Positions 1 through 8,810 are shown, counted from the stretch's first letter. The stretch: 33,867 bases of DNA from Ktedonobacterales bacterium (GCA_025935195.1 JAICVS010000036.1:1-33867), one strand, 5' to 3'. The notes: generated from the letters alone by a model not told the origin. Translations and numbers: made by a program.

Positions 1-2774
1 GAGATGACGCCGTCGGAGGCCTGAGTATCGAACTGCACGTGGTGAATATGGATGTTCACCTTGGCGAACGGCAGCTCGTTGCCGCCGTCGTGCTCCTCGC
101 TCACCAGTGTGTTGAACAGGCAGTCGCCGATGTTGGCGCGCAGCGCCAGCGGCTCGGACGGCAGCGTGTGGTTGAGCACCGCGTCGTGGTTCTGCGCCAG
201 CACGAAGAGCGCGCCGTTGGGATCGGTCACACCATTGGCCGTGTTCTGGATCGGCAGCGGCAGACCGATGATGTTGTTGTGGCGGATCTGCGCGCCGTCC
301 ACACCGTTGGCGGTGGTGGAGGGGCAGATGCCGTCGGCGCGATTCGCCCAGGGGTCCGGAACGCCAGCGGGCGTGGTGGACGCCTGATCGCCAAGCTCAC
401 CGAGCCACGGGGCGCCGGAGTGCCCGTTGGGCGAGAACGGCGGGCGGTCACCAATGTGCGGGCGCAGCAGCGGGAACGCCGGGCGTCCGTTCACCGGATC
501 GAAGAGAATCTCCGGGCGTGTGGAATCCGAGGTGAGGAACTGATCCACCGCCAGCGAGCCGGGGTGGCCCTGGATGATACGTGGCAGATCAGGCCAGTTG
601 CTCGTGTCTTCCTTCTCACCGAGGTAGACAGGCTGGCCGGTGCTGGTGTCTATCACCCAGTCCATCACTGAGGCGTCCTGCGAGAAGCCGGTCTTGGGGT
701 CGCGGAACTTGACGCCGGCGGGCGGGAGCTGCGGCTCGACCCACTGGGCCAGGTTCTGCGCCGTCAGCGTCACGCCGTTGAACGTCCGCCCGATCAGGCC
801 CGCCGAGTTGACGGCCTGCGGCAGCGCGACGCGATCCGGCAGCTTCGCCAGGTCCGGCTGCAGCGTGTCATAGACGCGCCAGAAGCTCCACATGCCGGAG
901 AAGTAGTGCTCGGCGATGTGGCAGTGGAAGAGGAACTCGCCCGCACCCTGCTGCACGCCGCCGGCGCCGCCCTCGATCTCGAGGTTGTACGACTCACCAG
1001 GGCCGATGGCCTGCGAGTCGAGCCGCAGGGACTCCGACATCTGCGCCTTGGGCGCCTTGTTCAGGCCGGTGTCGAAGTAGTGGAACGTCGGGTCGGCCTT
1101 AGGGTTGAAACGCCAGCGGATGCCGCCGCCATGCAGGTGGTGGATGTGGAACACCTCGCTGCCGGCGTGCAGGATGCGCTGCTTGGTCGGGTCAGCCTGG
1201 TAGCCGCGCGGCATCGGCGTGGCCGGATCGCCGAAGGCGTAGGAGCCGTAGACGACCGACTTCTGCTCGTCGTTCAGCGCCAGGCGGTCCATGAACGGCT
1301 CGGAGCGATAGTTGAGCGCGCGCGAGCCCGGCCGGTACGAATGCGTGAACGGATCGTTGATCGGCAGCGGGCTGTTGTTGACGTCGAGCACCTGCTCCGA
1401 CTCATTGCCGATCTCGTGATAGATGATCACGTTCTCGCGGAAGGACGGCGCGTTGCCCGGCGCGATGACCGCCTCCCAGCCGGAGGCCAGAGGCACCAGC
1501 GGGCTGGCCGGGTTCGTGTTGTTGTCGTAGTATGCCGAGTTGGGCGGCTCGACCACCAGCGTGCCGAAGAGGCCGTGGTTGACCGCCGCGCGGTTGCTGG
1601 CTCCGGGGTGTAGGTAGTGCGCGCCCTCGAGGTTCGGGTCGTTCGGGATGTAGTAGGTATAGCTCGCCGTGCCGCCCTGCGCCACCTGCGAGGATGCGTT
1701 GTTGCCGACGGCGTCGCCCGACGAGCCGCTGGCGAACGTCAGGCCGTCAATGTGGATGCCATAACTGCCGCCAGAGGCGTTGTTGGTGAAGTTGATGGTG
1801 ACGCAGTCACCCTCGTTGGCGCGGATGACCAGCGGCTGGATCGCGTCGCCACCGTGCAGGCCGATCGAGACCCGGTTCTTGTAGTCCGGATTGTTCGCCT
1901 GCGCGATCACATCCCCAATGCGGTTGTTCAGGACGAACATCTTGCCCTTGGGGTCATGGTCGCCAAAGCGGTTCAGCGGGATGTTGACGTCCATCGCCGT
2001 CACGTCGAAGCTCTTGACGGCGACGTTCGCCGGGCAGGGATTGCTGCCGCTGGCCGCGTGGGCATTGTTCAGCCCGACAGCGGCGTTGGTCCCCGACACG
2101 GCGGCGGCCAGCGCCAACGCGCCGGCCAGCGCGATGCGGGCCTTCTGTTGATCGCGGGTGCGCCCGCGCACGGCCCGCACCCAGCCACCAGTGGGGGCCG
2201 TCGGCGTCGTGGCGGCTGGCGCCGCCTGTGCTGGCCGTGGCTCCTGCCAAAGCTGGCGGCGCAGCACATACGCGATCACCAGCGCGAGGGGGAAGCTCAC
2301 CGTCGAGGCGAGCATGCCGTCAGAGAGCATCTGCACAGGCAAGGCTGGCAGGCCGCGCACCTGAATGGCGGGCGCGAAGACGTGGCTGAGCAGCGGATAG
2401 ACCACCGCGAAGACCACGCTGGCCGAGAGCGCCACCAGCGCCGCCAGCACCGCGCCTTCGGTCATCTCAGAAACATCCTGGCCGGAGCGGCCCAGGAAAC
2501 GCGCCGTGAAGTAGGTGGCTGCCCAGACCGAGAGCAGCACCAACGGCAGCGAGAGCGAAGCGTCACGCAGCCAGCTCGTCAGAACCGGCTGCGCGCCCGC
2601 GCCCGTTGCTACGGCATCACCGATGCCACTGAAGACGTGCATCAACTGCAGCCAGAGGCCAGCGCCGTAAGCGATGGCAACCGCCAGCAGCGTCGCCGTC
2701 AACGGACGCACATGGCGTGAGTGTGGCCCGGGCCACACGCCCCGTTGCGCCGTCACCTCGTGATCGTGCGACAT
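1..2774 (-). CDS. Membrane-anchored multicopper oxidase, C-terminus cut by window edge
   Basis: Seen: an open minus-strand frame from ATG at 2774 to the left edge (about 924 codons, no stop), absent from the ORF track because it runs off the window. A GGGGAG ribosome site lies just upstream. Four hydrophobic segments occupy about residues 27-49, 74-96, 108-131 and 155-171, then a fifth export-like segment (213-240) precedes the outside domain. Copper motifs: GAHYLHPG (about 390), HIHHLHGG (about 546) and HCHIAEHYFSGM (about 618), the last matching the type 1/type 3 ligand signature HCHxxxHxxxM. A further cupredoxin-like stretch with HIHH lies near 910. Known: such proteins oxidise phenols, metals or nitrogen compounds with O2. 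Inferred: an outward-facing large oxidase, perhaps of the manganese-oxidase-like multi-cupredoxin kind. The substrate cannot be read from the sequence. Its neighbours are other envelope redox proteins. Confidence 0.85.
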   Translation of the reverse strand, partial: MSHDHEVTAQRGVWPGPHSRHVRPLTATLLAVAIAYGAGLWLQLMHVFSGIGDAVATGAGAQPVLTSWLRDASLSLPLVLLSVWAATYFTARFLGRSGQDVSEMTEGAVLAALVALSASVVFAVVYPLLSHVFAPAIQVRGLPALPVQMLSDGMLASTVSFPLALVIAYVLRRQLWQEPRPAQAAPAATTPTAPTGGWVRAVRGRTRDQQKARIALAGALALAAAVSGTNAAVGLNNAHAASGSNPCPANVAVKSFDVTAMDVNIPLNRFGDHDPKGKMFVLNNRIGDVIAQANNPDYKNRVSIGLHGGDAIQPLVIRANEGDCVTINFTNNASGGSYGIHIDGLTFASGSSGDAVGNNASSQVAQGGTASYTYYIPNDPNLEGAHYLHPGASNRAAVNHGLFGTLVVEPPNSAYYDNNTNPASPLVPLASGWEAVIAPGNAPSFRENVIIYHEIGNESEQVLDVNNSPLPINDPFTHSYRPGSRALNYRSEPFMDRLALNDEQKSVVYGSYAFGDPATPMPRGYQADPTKQRILHAGSEVFHIHHLHGGGIRWRFNPKADPTFHYFDTGLNKAPKAQMSESLRLDSQAIGPGESYNLEIEGGAGGVQQGAGEFLFHCHIAEHYFSGMWSFWRVYDTLQPDLAKLPDRVALPQAVNSAGLIGRTFNGVTLTAQNLAQWVEPQLPPAGVKFRDPKTGFSQDASVMDWVIDTSTGQPVYLGEKEDTSNWPDLPRIIQGHPGSLAVDQFLTSDSTRPEILFDPVNGRPAFPLLRPHIGDRPPFSPNGHSGAPWLGELGDQASTTPAGVPDPWANRADGICPSTTANGVDGAQIRHNNIIGLPLPIQNTANGVTDPNGALFVLAQNHDAVLNHTLPSEPLALRANIGDCLFNTLVSEEHDGGNELPFAKVNIHIHHVQFDTQASDGVI

Positions 2775-2930
2775 AGTCTCCCCGTTCCTTTACCGCTACC
2801 GCGCGCAGCCACGGTCCGCCCCAGACCTTCAGGCCGCGCCCGGCTCACCTTCAGCATACAAACACTCTTGGGTCACTCGTGTTTCGCGTATCCGCACTAG
2901 ATGAAGATCGCCCGGCTCCTTTCCCCCCAC

Positions 2931-2966
2931 AAGGCACGATGCTTGGGGCTATGAGCGCCGTGCCTT
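2931..2966. repeat. Inverted repeat between oxidase and DUF4352-like gene
   Basis: AAGGCACG and CGTGCCTT are perfect 8-bp arms separated by 20 nt. It lies downstream of the minus-strand DUF4352-like gene and upstream of the oxidase. There is no T-run, so it could be a weak terminator or an operator. The rest of the 283-bp gap shows only a short GATAGCGATT doublet next to the stop codon at 3058. Confidence 0.35.
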
Positions 2967-3057
2967 TACGACAGCCCAGAAAACGACATTCAGCGGATGA
3001 ACGCTGACGGGATGGGTAGCGTGATAGCTCTTGGCTGTTGATAGCGATTGATAGCGA

Positions 3058-3828
3058 TTATCGGGTGACGCCGACCGTGACCTTGCCGAGATCAATGACA
3101 ACGGCCTGATGCTGGCCGGGATCGTCGAAACGGAGCAGCAGCTTTTTCGCCCCCAGTGGGGCGATGAACGACAGGGTGCCTTCGACTTGCGCCTGCGGTT
3201 GCAAGGTGTCGGATTCGAAGTCTGAGAACGTCGGCGCGACCGCCGCCGCGCCGTTATCGCTGATCAGCGCGAACATCTCCGGGGTAAAGACCACGGGAGC
3301 AGTGATGGAGTTCTTAATGGTCAGGCTGACCTGGACCTCCATCTGGTCCGGGTTCACCAGGCCCTGAATGCCGTGATTCTGGCCGCTGAGCTGCGCCGAG
3401 GTCAGACCTTGGCTCGCATCCACACTCTCCACCTGGAGCAAGCCGAAGCTGGTGGTCACTTGCTCCGTCCGCGTGAATGGGTCGCCCGGCGTCCGGCTCG
3501 GCGGCTGGCCGCGGCCGATACCCATCATGCCGGCGGCGAGCACTCCACCCGCGATCGCGATGAGTGCCGCCAGCACGATAGCCGCGCGCAGCGGCGTCAC
3601 ATGCGCACGCTCCATCATGCCGCGCGCGGATGCCCGCCGGCCGAACCAGCGTCTTCCCGCCCGCACAAGGCGGCGGGCGCGCGACTTTCCGCTGCTCCCC
3701 CGCCCATGGATGCGATGCGATGGCGCGACATAGGCAGCGCGGCCGACCGATCGCCTCGTGCCGCGCGCCGGCCCAGGGCTCGTCCGCGCTGGCGTGTGGT
3801 CTTCGACCGGCTTCTTCAGCATGTGCAT
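3058..3828 (-). CDS. Membrane-anchored DUF4352-like protein
   Basis: The track ORF starts at 3894, but ATG at 3828 is preceded by GAAAGGA nine bases away and is preferred (256 aa). Seen: a basic, Arg-rich, proline-containing N-terminus of about 70 residues, one membrane segment (AAIVLAALIAIAGGVLAAGMM), then an outside domain of about 150 residues with alternating beta-type hydrophobics (VQVSLTIKNS, ESDTLQPQAQVEGTLSF, KKLLLRFDD). Known: this resembles the DUF4352/telokin-like immunoglobulin fold of Gram-positive-type exported proteins, whose role is usually undefined. It sits on the same strand as the multicopper oxidase, 283 bp upstream of it. Whether they share a transcript is unclear because an inverted repeat lies between them. 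No enzymatic motif is visible. Confidence 0.7.
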   Translation of the reverse strand: MHMLKKPVEDHTPARTSPGPARGTRRSVGRAAYVAPSHRIHGRGSSGKSRARRLVRAGRRWFGRRASARGMMERAHVTPLRAAIVLAALIAIAGGVLAAGMMGIGRGQPPSRTPGDPFTRTEQVTTSFGLLQVESVDASQGLTSAQLSGQNHGIQGLVNPDQMEVQVSLTIKNSITAPVVFTPEMFALISDNGAAAVAPTFSDFESDTLQPQAQVEGTLSFIAPLGAKKLLLRFDDPGQHQAVVIDLGKVTVGVTR

Positions 3829-4364
3829 CTCGTGCGTCCTTTCGTCTCGGCCGAATGGGTAGAACCGTGAGGAACGCAAGCCGACCACACACAACCGGCG
3901 GCGCGGCGAAGAGCGCGCACAGCCGGGGACGCATCAGCCTGCTAGTGGCGGTAAGTGTATCGCCCGGCATTTTTGCCTACACCTGCCAGGTAGCCATATT
4001 TCGATAAGCCACATGGCATATTTGTGCGCCTGGCCGATTGCGTGGATCGCGCCCATCCATAACCTCCCCACCACAGCAGAATGCCTCTCCGTGAGCCTCT
4101 GTGAGCCTCCGTTCCTCCGTGTTGGTGCTCGTCTCTCTGCGCGGAAGGAGAGGGCTCGGCGGGATGCGGATTCTCACCCAAGCAAGGTGTACCAGCCCAT
4201 GCGCGTGCGCGCATCTGCCATTCGACCGGACGGAATATATCCGAGTGGCATATGTACGCGCACCGGCGACGGGCGTATGCTCGCGTGGGCATGGCGTGCG
4301 CGCGACACGACGACGCCCGCCAACGCCTGCCCGCACCGCAATGGAGCCTATGGAGACGCCAGCT
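3829..4364. other. Intergenic region between divergent DUF4352-like and cupredoxin genes
   Basis: No convincing gene: ORFs here overlap on both strands and lack family resemblance. It contains a CTCCGTG-type repeat (annotated separately), two GGCATAT-containing stretches near 4014 and 4247, and a small GCCAT...ATGGC inverted repeat near 3992-4016. These could be operators for the divergent pair, but nothing decisive is visible. Confidence 0.5.
4087..4140. repeat. CTCCGTG-type interspersed repeat, copy 1
   Basis: Degenerate tandem CTCCGTG/CTCTGTG heptamers at about 10-bp spacing (4087, 4097, 4107, 4115) end in the 13-mer CTCGTCTCTCTGC (4128-4140). The same heptamer plus the identical 13-mer recurs at 27572-27626 on the same strand. 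Confidence 0.6.
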
Positions 4365-5129
4365 ATGTCCACATCCCGTCGTTCGACGAAGCGCCCATCC
4401 ACCCAGGCCAAGCCGCACGCTCAACCGGGGACGCAGCGCCAGACGACCGCGCGATCCACAAACGTGCGTCAGACGGCAGCGCGGCCCACGACTGCGCAGC
4501 GCCCTTCGCCGCACGGCCAGACACGCGGGCAGGCGCAGGCGCGGAAGCGCACAGACAATGCGACCAGCGCGCCGCTCCCGCCCATCACCCGCGCCTCACG
4601 AGCACGGCGTCGCTGGTGGCGTGAGCCGCGCATGCTCGGCGGCATAGTGGCGGCGGCCCTCATCGTGGTCGGTCTCGTCGCCCTGCTCGTCCATCAACAG
4701 GCAGCGAGCGCGTCCGGCGCGACAGCGCGCGGCGCGGCGCCCACCGCCACCGCACATGCGGCCGCCAGTCCCGCGGCCACTGTCAAGGCCGGAGCCACGA
4801 CCAATCCCGTCGCCGGCAGCACCGGCTCGCCCTGCGGCAGCACCGTCGCGATGGACGACGACAGCTTCTTCTTCCGCTCCTGCACCATCAAGCGCGGCGC
4901 GACGCTCACCTTCCAGAACCAGAGCACCACCGAGACACACGTCCTCTGCTCCGGCTTCTTCCAGGTCTGCCATCCCGCCCTCGACGCGCCCGCCGAGCTG
5001 AATGGCGCCGCGCCCTTGGTGCTTGCGCCGGGCGCGCGCCACAGCTTCACCTTCACCCACGCCGGCGTCTTCAACATCACCTGCCTCGCCCACGGCGGCA
5101 TGGACATCACCGTCACCGTGACCGATTGA
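4365..5129 (+). CDS. Membrane-anchored cupredoxin (plastocyanin-like blue copper protein)
   Basis: The track ORF begins at 4101, but its first 88 codons cross a repeat element and look non-coding. ATG at 4365 has GGAG nine bases upstream (254 aa); ATG at 4341 or 4350 are alternatives. Seen: a basic Gln/Thr/Arg-rich N-terminus, one membrane segment (about 91-109), an Ala/Thr-rich linker, then a beta domain of about 100 residues. Putative type 1 copper ligands are H192 (TETHVL), C240, H243 and M246 in TCLAHGGM, the usual C-x2-H-x2-M arrangement. Known: such domains carry single electrons outside the membrane. Inferred: an anchored electron carrier, plausibly a partner of the nearby multicopper oxidase. 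Extra cysteines (C157, C173, C195, C202) may form disulfides. Confidence 0.8.
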   Translation: MSTSRRSTKRPSTQAKPHAQPGTQRQTTARSTNVRQTAARPTTAQRPSPHGQTRGQAQARKRTDNATSAPLPPITRASRARRRWWREPRMLGGIVAAALIVVGLVALLVHQQAASASGATARGAAPTATAHAAASPAATVKAGATTNPVAGSTGSPCGSTVAMDDDSFFFRSCTIKRGATLTFQNQSTTETHVLCSGFFQVCHPALDAPAELNGAAPLVLAPGARHSFTFTHAGVFNITCLAHGGMDITVTVTD

Positions 5130-5150
5130 GTTGTGCGCGCGACACACACG

Positions 5151-5180
5151 TGCCGGGCCACCCATGTAGGCGGCCCGGCA
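5151..5180. terminator. Bidirectional hairpin between convergent genes
   Basis: TGCCGGGCC and GGCCCGGCA form a perfect 9-bp stem with a 12-nt loop, midway between the convergent cupredoxin and COG4315 lipoprotein genes. No T-tract is present on either side, so termination is inferred from position and stem strength. Confidence 0.55.
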
Positions 5181-5236
5181 TGCGCGATCCAACCATCAGT
5201 TCTGGTGCGACAACCGCACCGCGTGAGGCGCCGAGA

Positions 5237-6079
5237 TTACTGGAGCGGAGCGACGTCGAGGGTCGCGGCGAACCAGACCTTGCCAACATTCTCGCCAACT
5301 ACGTCGCCCGGCTTCTTGTCCTTGATATAGGTGTAGAGTGGATGGCTGTTGTACGTCAGCATAGTGCCGCCGGCCGGATTGGCGATGGTGCCCAGCGCGC
5401 CGGGAACCGGATTCGCGCTGGCGAGCGTGCCGGAGGGCGCGGCCAGCGGCGGCCAATTCTTCGCGCAGCCACCGGTGCAGGCGACCTTGCTCGCTGTGTC
5501 GGGCTTGTACCAGTAGAGCGTCATGCCCTTGCTGTTGGTCAGCACCCAGGCTGGCTTGCCGGCCAGCGTCACCTTGCGCGCATGCACCGCGGCGCTGCTC
5601 GCGGCGCCGAGGCTTTGCAGCTTGGGCGTCGCTACAAACCACACACCGTTGACGCCCTCACCGTTAGCGTCGCCCGCCTTCTTGTCGTTGGCGTAGAAGT
5701 ACAGCGGCACACCGTTGTACGTCACCTGCTTGGCGCCGCCGTCTCCGGTGACGATACCGAATCTGCCCGGCGTCGCGGCGTCGCCCACCGGCGTGGTGGA
5801 GCTGGCCTTGAGCGGCGGCCATGCCTTCGCGCAACCGCCTGTGCAGTTCACCTTGCCCGCGTTGTCGGGCGCGAAGATGTAGAGCGTCCTGCCCGTGTTG
5901 GCGTCCACCAGCACCGTTTTGCTCGCGCCCTTGACCGAGACTGACGCCGTCTTGACGTCGGCCTTGGCCGTCGTCGTGCTGGCCCCGCCGCTCGCCGAGC
6001 CGCCGCAGCCCGCGAGCAGCACCGCGGCAAGCAGCCCGAAGCTGGCGAGAAAGAGAGATGTTCGTCGTTGCGGTTGCAT
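5237..6079 (-). CDS. COG4315-type secreted repeat lipoprotein
   Basis: Start set at ATG 6079, because the reading from there gives a clean lipoprotein signal peptide (MQPQRRTSLF... LLAGC, lipidated Cys25); the longer track start would bury it. About 280 aa. After a Ser/Thr-Ala linker there are two tandem units of about 110-120 residues, each with TLY(I/W)(F/Y)..D, CTGGCAK.WPPL, and a closing PLY.Y..D...GD. This is the two-unit architecture of the Lipoprotein_15/COG4315 family. Known: extracellular lipoproteins of unknown biochemical role, often near electron-transfer or stress genes. The Cys pairs and Trp-Pro-Pro cores are conserved in both units. It is divergent from the response regulator and shares a promoter region rich in 11-bp-spaced direct repeats, so regulation by that regulator is likely. 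Confidence 0.85.
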   Translation of the reverse strand: MQPQRRTSLFLASFGLLAAVLLAGCGGSASGGASTTTAKADVKTASVSVKGASKTVLVDANTGRTLYIFAPDNAGKVNCTGGCAKAWPPLKASSTTPVGDAATPGRFGIVTGDGGAKQVTYNGVPLYFYANDKKAGDANGEGVNGVWFVATPKLQSLGAASSAAVHARKVTLAGKPAWVLTNSKGMTLYWYKPDTASKVACTGGCAKNWPPLAAPSGTLASANPVPGALGTIANPAGGTMLTYNSHPLYTYIKDKKPGDVVGENVGKVWFAATLDVAPLQ

Positions 6080-6205
6080 ATGCGTCTCTGTCGCCTCCAA
6101 TGTCACTGATCTCACCTGTGAATAGGTCAACGGGAGTGGGTCGCGCTCCATGCCGGTGCGCTGCCCTGGGACATCGCGAACCCGTCACAAAGATAGGCGG
6201 CAAAT

Positions 6206-6296
6206 CTGAAGGGACGACGACACCTGGCTGAAAGAATGCTGAAGATCGCACCCGTCTCTGCCCGCCACGCCGCCCGCTTTCAGCGAATTTTCAGCC
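6206..6296. promoter_or_regulatory. Predicted OmpR-type regulator binding sites in divergent promoter
   Basis: Three CTGAAG/A half-sites start at 6206, 6228 and 6239 (22 and 11 bp apart), and two TTTCAG half-sites start at 6278 and 6289 (11 bp apart) in the opposite orientation. An 11-bp direct-repeat period is what OmpR/PhoB-family dimers bind. The sites sit between the COG4315 lipoprotein and the response regulator, with a TATTCT -10-like box near 6328 upstream of the regulator. Autoregulation is inferred. Confidence 0.6.
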
Positions 6297-6379
6297 GTGA
6301 GAGGTAGCGTTATCCCGCGGCGTACCTATTCTTGTCTAATCCGGGTGACGCAAGCGAAGGCGACGAGGTGGAGGCGCAT

Positions 6380-7108
6380 ATGACGCAGGCGATGGCGCGG
6401 CCCTGGCAGCAGCAGCCTGCCCGTGGCGGGGAGAGTGCGCGGCACCCGCGTGTGCTAATCGTGGATGACGAGCCGCACATTGTGGACTTCCTGCGCATGG
6501 GCTTCGAATACGAGGGATTCGAGACCGCCGTCGCCACCAGCGGCGACGAGGCCCTGCGCGCCGTGAAGGCAACCTGCCCGGATATCGTCATCCTTGACAT
6601 CATGCTGCCCGGCCTCAACGGCCTCGACGTGGCCCGGCTGCTCCGGCGCGGCGACGACACTGGCATCATCATGCTGACAGCGCGCGAGGCCGTGGAAGAT
6701 CGTGTCGCCGGCCTGGATGTCGGCGCCGATGATTATCTCACCAAACCGTTCGCGTTTAAGGAGCTGATGGCGCGCGTGCGCGCGGTGCTGCGCCGGCGCG
6801 GCCGCAACCTTGAGCACATGCTCGCCTTCCAGGATGTCACGCTGGACCGTGAGACACGCGCGGTCATGCGCGGCGAGCGCCCGATCGAGCTGACCCCGCG
6901 CGAGTTCGAGCTGCTCACGCTCTTCCTGATGCACCCGCGCCAGGTGCTCACGCGCGACGTGATCCTCGCGCACGTCTGGGGCTACGATTACGAGGGCGAC
7001 GACAATGTCATCGAGGTCTACGTGCGCCACCTGCGCGAGAAACTGGACGACAACCCGCCGAAGCTGTTACGGACGGTGCGCGGCGTCGGCTATGTTCTGC
7101 GTGGTTGA
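6380..7108 (+). CDS. OmpR-family response regulator
   Basis: The track start is TTG at 6332; ATG at 6380 follows GGTGGAGG at ideal spacing and is preferred (242 aa). Receiver domain (about 23-137): acidic pocket DDE at 29-31, phospho-acceptor D73 in VILDIMLPG, T100 and K122 in YLTKPF. A C-terminal winged-helix DNA-binding domain (about 150-240) has ELTPREFELL and the usual VRGVGYVLRG ending. Known: phosphorylation by a partner kinase drives dimerisation on 11-bp direct repeats. The kinase gene follows 47 bp downstream, so they form one operon. Inferred targets: its own operon and the divergent COG4315 lipoprotein. The physiological signal is unknown; copper or redox stress is a guess from the neighbours. 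Confidence 0.95.
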   Translation: MTQAMARPWQQQPARGGESARHPRVLIVDDEPHIVDFLRMGFEYEGFETAVATSGDEALRAVKATCPDIVILDIMLPGLNGLDVARLLRRGDDTGIIMLTAREAVEDRVAGLDVGADDYLTKPFAFKELMARVRAVLRRRGRNLEHMLAFQDVTLDRETRAVMRGERPIELTPREFELLTLFLMHPRQVLTRDVILAHVWGYDYEGDDNVIEVYVRHLREKLDDNPPKLLRTVRGVGYVLRG

Positions 7109-7155
7109 GCCGCGGACGTGGACAAACGTGGAAATGGAAATACGGGAGCGAGAGC

Positions 7156-8796
7156 ATGCGACGTGCGGATAAGGCGCTCGGCACGCCGGGCGCACGCCTA
7201 CCGATCCGCTGGCGGCTGGCGCTGATGTCGTTCGGCCTACTGGCGCTGCTGCTCGGCGCGCTGGGCGCCGTCGTCTCCGTCACCGAGGAGAACGCTCTGC
7301 TCGCCAACCGTGCTGTTGAGCTGCACCGCGAGGCCTGGCTGGCCGCCACGCCGATGAATCAGACCGTGTACTCGTTCGCCTATGCCGGCCAGACAGTCTC
7401 GCCGCGCGCCAAGACACCGCCTCCCCAGGCGAAACCCGTCCTCACCGCGCTCGGCCAACGCCTGACCAACCCCGGCACGCGCGTCTGCATCATCTGGATT
7501 GACGGCGCCCAGCAGGTGATCGGCCCCGTCCCCGAACCCGACATGGCCCCAGTCGATCCGCCGGCGCGAGTTACACTCGCTGGCGCCCTCACGAGCCAGG
7601 CCTTCAGGAGCGTGCCCGCGACTGATTGGTACACAGTCGCGCCCGACGCCGAGGGACAAAGCCAGCTCGTCGTGCTGCTGCCAATCGTCGATCAGGCGAA
7701 CCACGACACCATCGCGCTGCTCCAGGTCGGCACCCCCACCGCACCCATGATGGAGGCCGTCACGACGACGCGGCTCGTGCTCGCCGCCGGCATCGCCATC
7801 GCCCTGCTGATCGCCGCCGCCGTCACGTTCCCGCTGATGGGCGCGGGGCTGCGCCCGTTGGTCGAGATGGAGCGCGCCAGTGGGCGCATCGCGGCTGGCG
7901 CGCTCTCGCTCCGCCTGGCGGAGCCGCCCGCGCGCGACGAGATTGGTCGCCTGGCTCGTTCGTTCAACTCCATGGTGGCGCAACTGGAAGACGCCTTTAC
8001 GCGCCAGAAGCGTTTCGTGGCCGATGTCTCACACGAGCTGCGCACTCCACTCACCGCGCTGGGCGGCGGGCTGGAGATGCTGCTGCTCGGCGCGGACCGT
8101 GGCGACACCGAGGCGGCGCGGCGGCTCACTCGCGGCATGTATGCTGAAGTGGACCGCATGCGCCGGCTGGTGGAGGATCTGCTGACGCTGACACGCCTGG
8201 ACGACGGCCAGGCCGGGCTGCGCGCGGATCTGGTCGCTGTCGCGTCCATCGTCGCCGAAGTCTGTGAGCAGGCGCAGCGCCTCGCCAGGGGTCAGACCGT
8301 CCGCTGCGACGTGGAGGCTGGGCTGCTGCCCATTCGCGCCGATGCCGATCGGCTGCGGCAGGTGCTGCTCAACCTGCTCGATAACGCGCTCAAGCACACT
8401 CCCACGACTGGCACGATCACCATCATCGCACGGCGCGAGGGCGCCACGACCGTCGCGCTGGCGGTCAGAGACACGGGCCGGGGCATCCCCGCCGAGGCAC
8501 TGCCACACGTCTTCGACCGCTTCTACCGCACCGACCCTGCGCGAGCGCGCAGCGGCGAGCGCACCGGCGGCGCGGGCCTCGGCCTCTCCATCGCGCGTGG
8601 CCTGGTGGAAGCGCAGGGCGGCCAGATCGCCATCGAAAGCGCGACCGGCCGTGGCACCACCGTCACCCTCCGCTTCCCCATCGCCGCTGCCGGCACAGAG
8701 CAATCGGCGCAGCCAGTGCCCGTCCTCTCCGCTACAACCGCGCCGCTCACCGGCAACGTCCCATCCCCGGCCGAGCCACCTGTCCCCGTCGAGTGA
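7156..8796 (+). CDS. Sensor histidine kinase
   Basis: ATG at 7156 has GGGAG eight bases upstream and is preferred over the TTG at 7105 that overlaps the regulator stop codon (546 aa). Membrane segment 1 (about 20-42), an outside sensor region of about 165 residues without a recognisable fold, membrane segment 2 (about 206-228), HAMP (229-280), HisKA with H293 in FVADVSHELRTPL, and HATPase with N-box LLNLLDNALKH, G1 VRDTGRGIP, F-box FDRFYR and G2 GAGLGLSI. All catalytic boxes are intact. A Pro/Ala/Thr-rich tail of about 40 residues follows the ATPase domain. It pairs with the upstream OmpR-type regulator. The sensor domain has one Cys and no His/Met cluster, so direct metal sensing is not evident. 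Confidence 0.95.
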   Translation: MRRADKALGTPGARLPIRWRLALMSFGLLALLLGALGAVVSVTEENALLANRAVELHREAWLAATPMNQTVYSFAYAGQTVSPRAKTPPPQAKPVLTALGQRLTNPGTRVCIIWIDGAQQVIGPVPEPDMAPVDPPARVTLAGALTSQAFRSVPATDWYTVAPDAEGQSQLVVLLPIVDQANHDTIALLQVGTPTAPMMEAVTTTRLVLAAGIAIALLIAAAVTFPLMGAGLRPLVEMERASGRIAAGALSLRLAEPPARDEIGRLARSFNSMVAQLEDAFTRQKRFVADVSHELRTPLTALGGGLEMLLLGADRGDTEAARRLTRGMYAEVDRMRRLVEDLLTLTRLDDGQAGLRADLVAVASIVAEVCEQAQRLARGQTVRCDVEAGLLPIRADADRLRQVLLNLLDNALKHTPTTGTITIIARREGATTVALAVRDTGRGIPAEALPHVFDRFYRTDPARARSGERTGGAGLGLSIARGLVEAQGGQIAIESATGRGTTVTLRFPIAAAGTEQSAQPVPVLSATTAPLTGNVPSPAEPPVPVE

Positions 8797-8810
8797 GTGA
8801 TGCCGACCCA

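Noticed and set aside
906-2720. Plus-strand ORFs of 235 and 367 aa opposite the multicopper oxidase
   Set aside because: Arg/Val-rich translations with no motif; the minus strand carries clear copper-ligand motifs.
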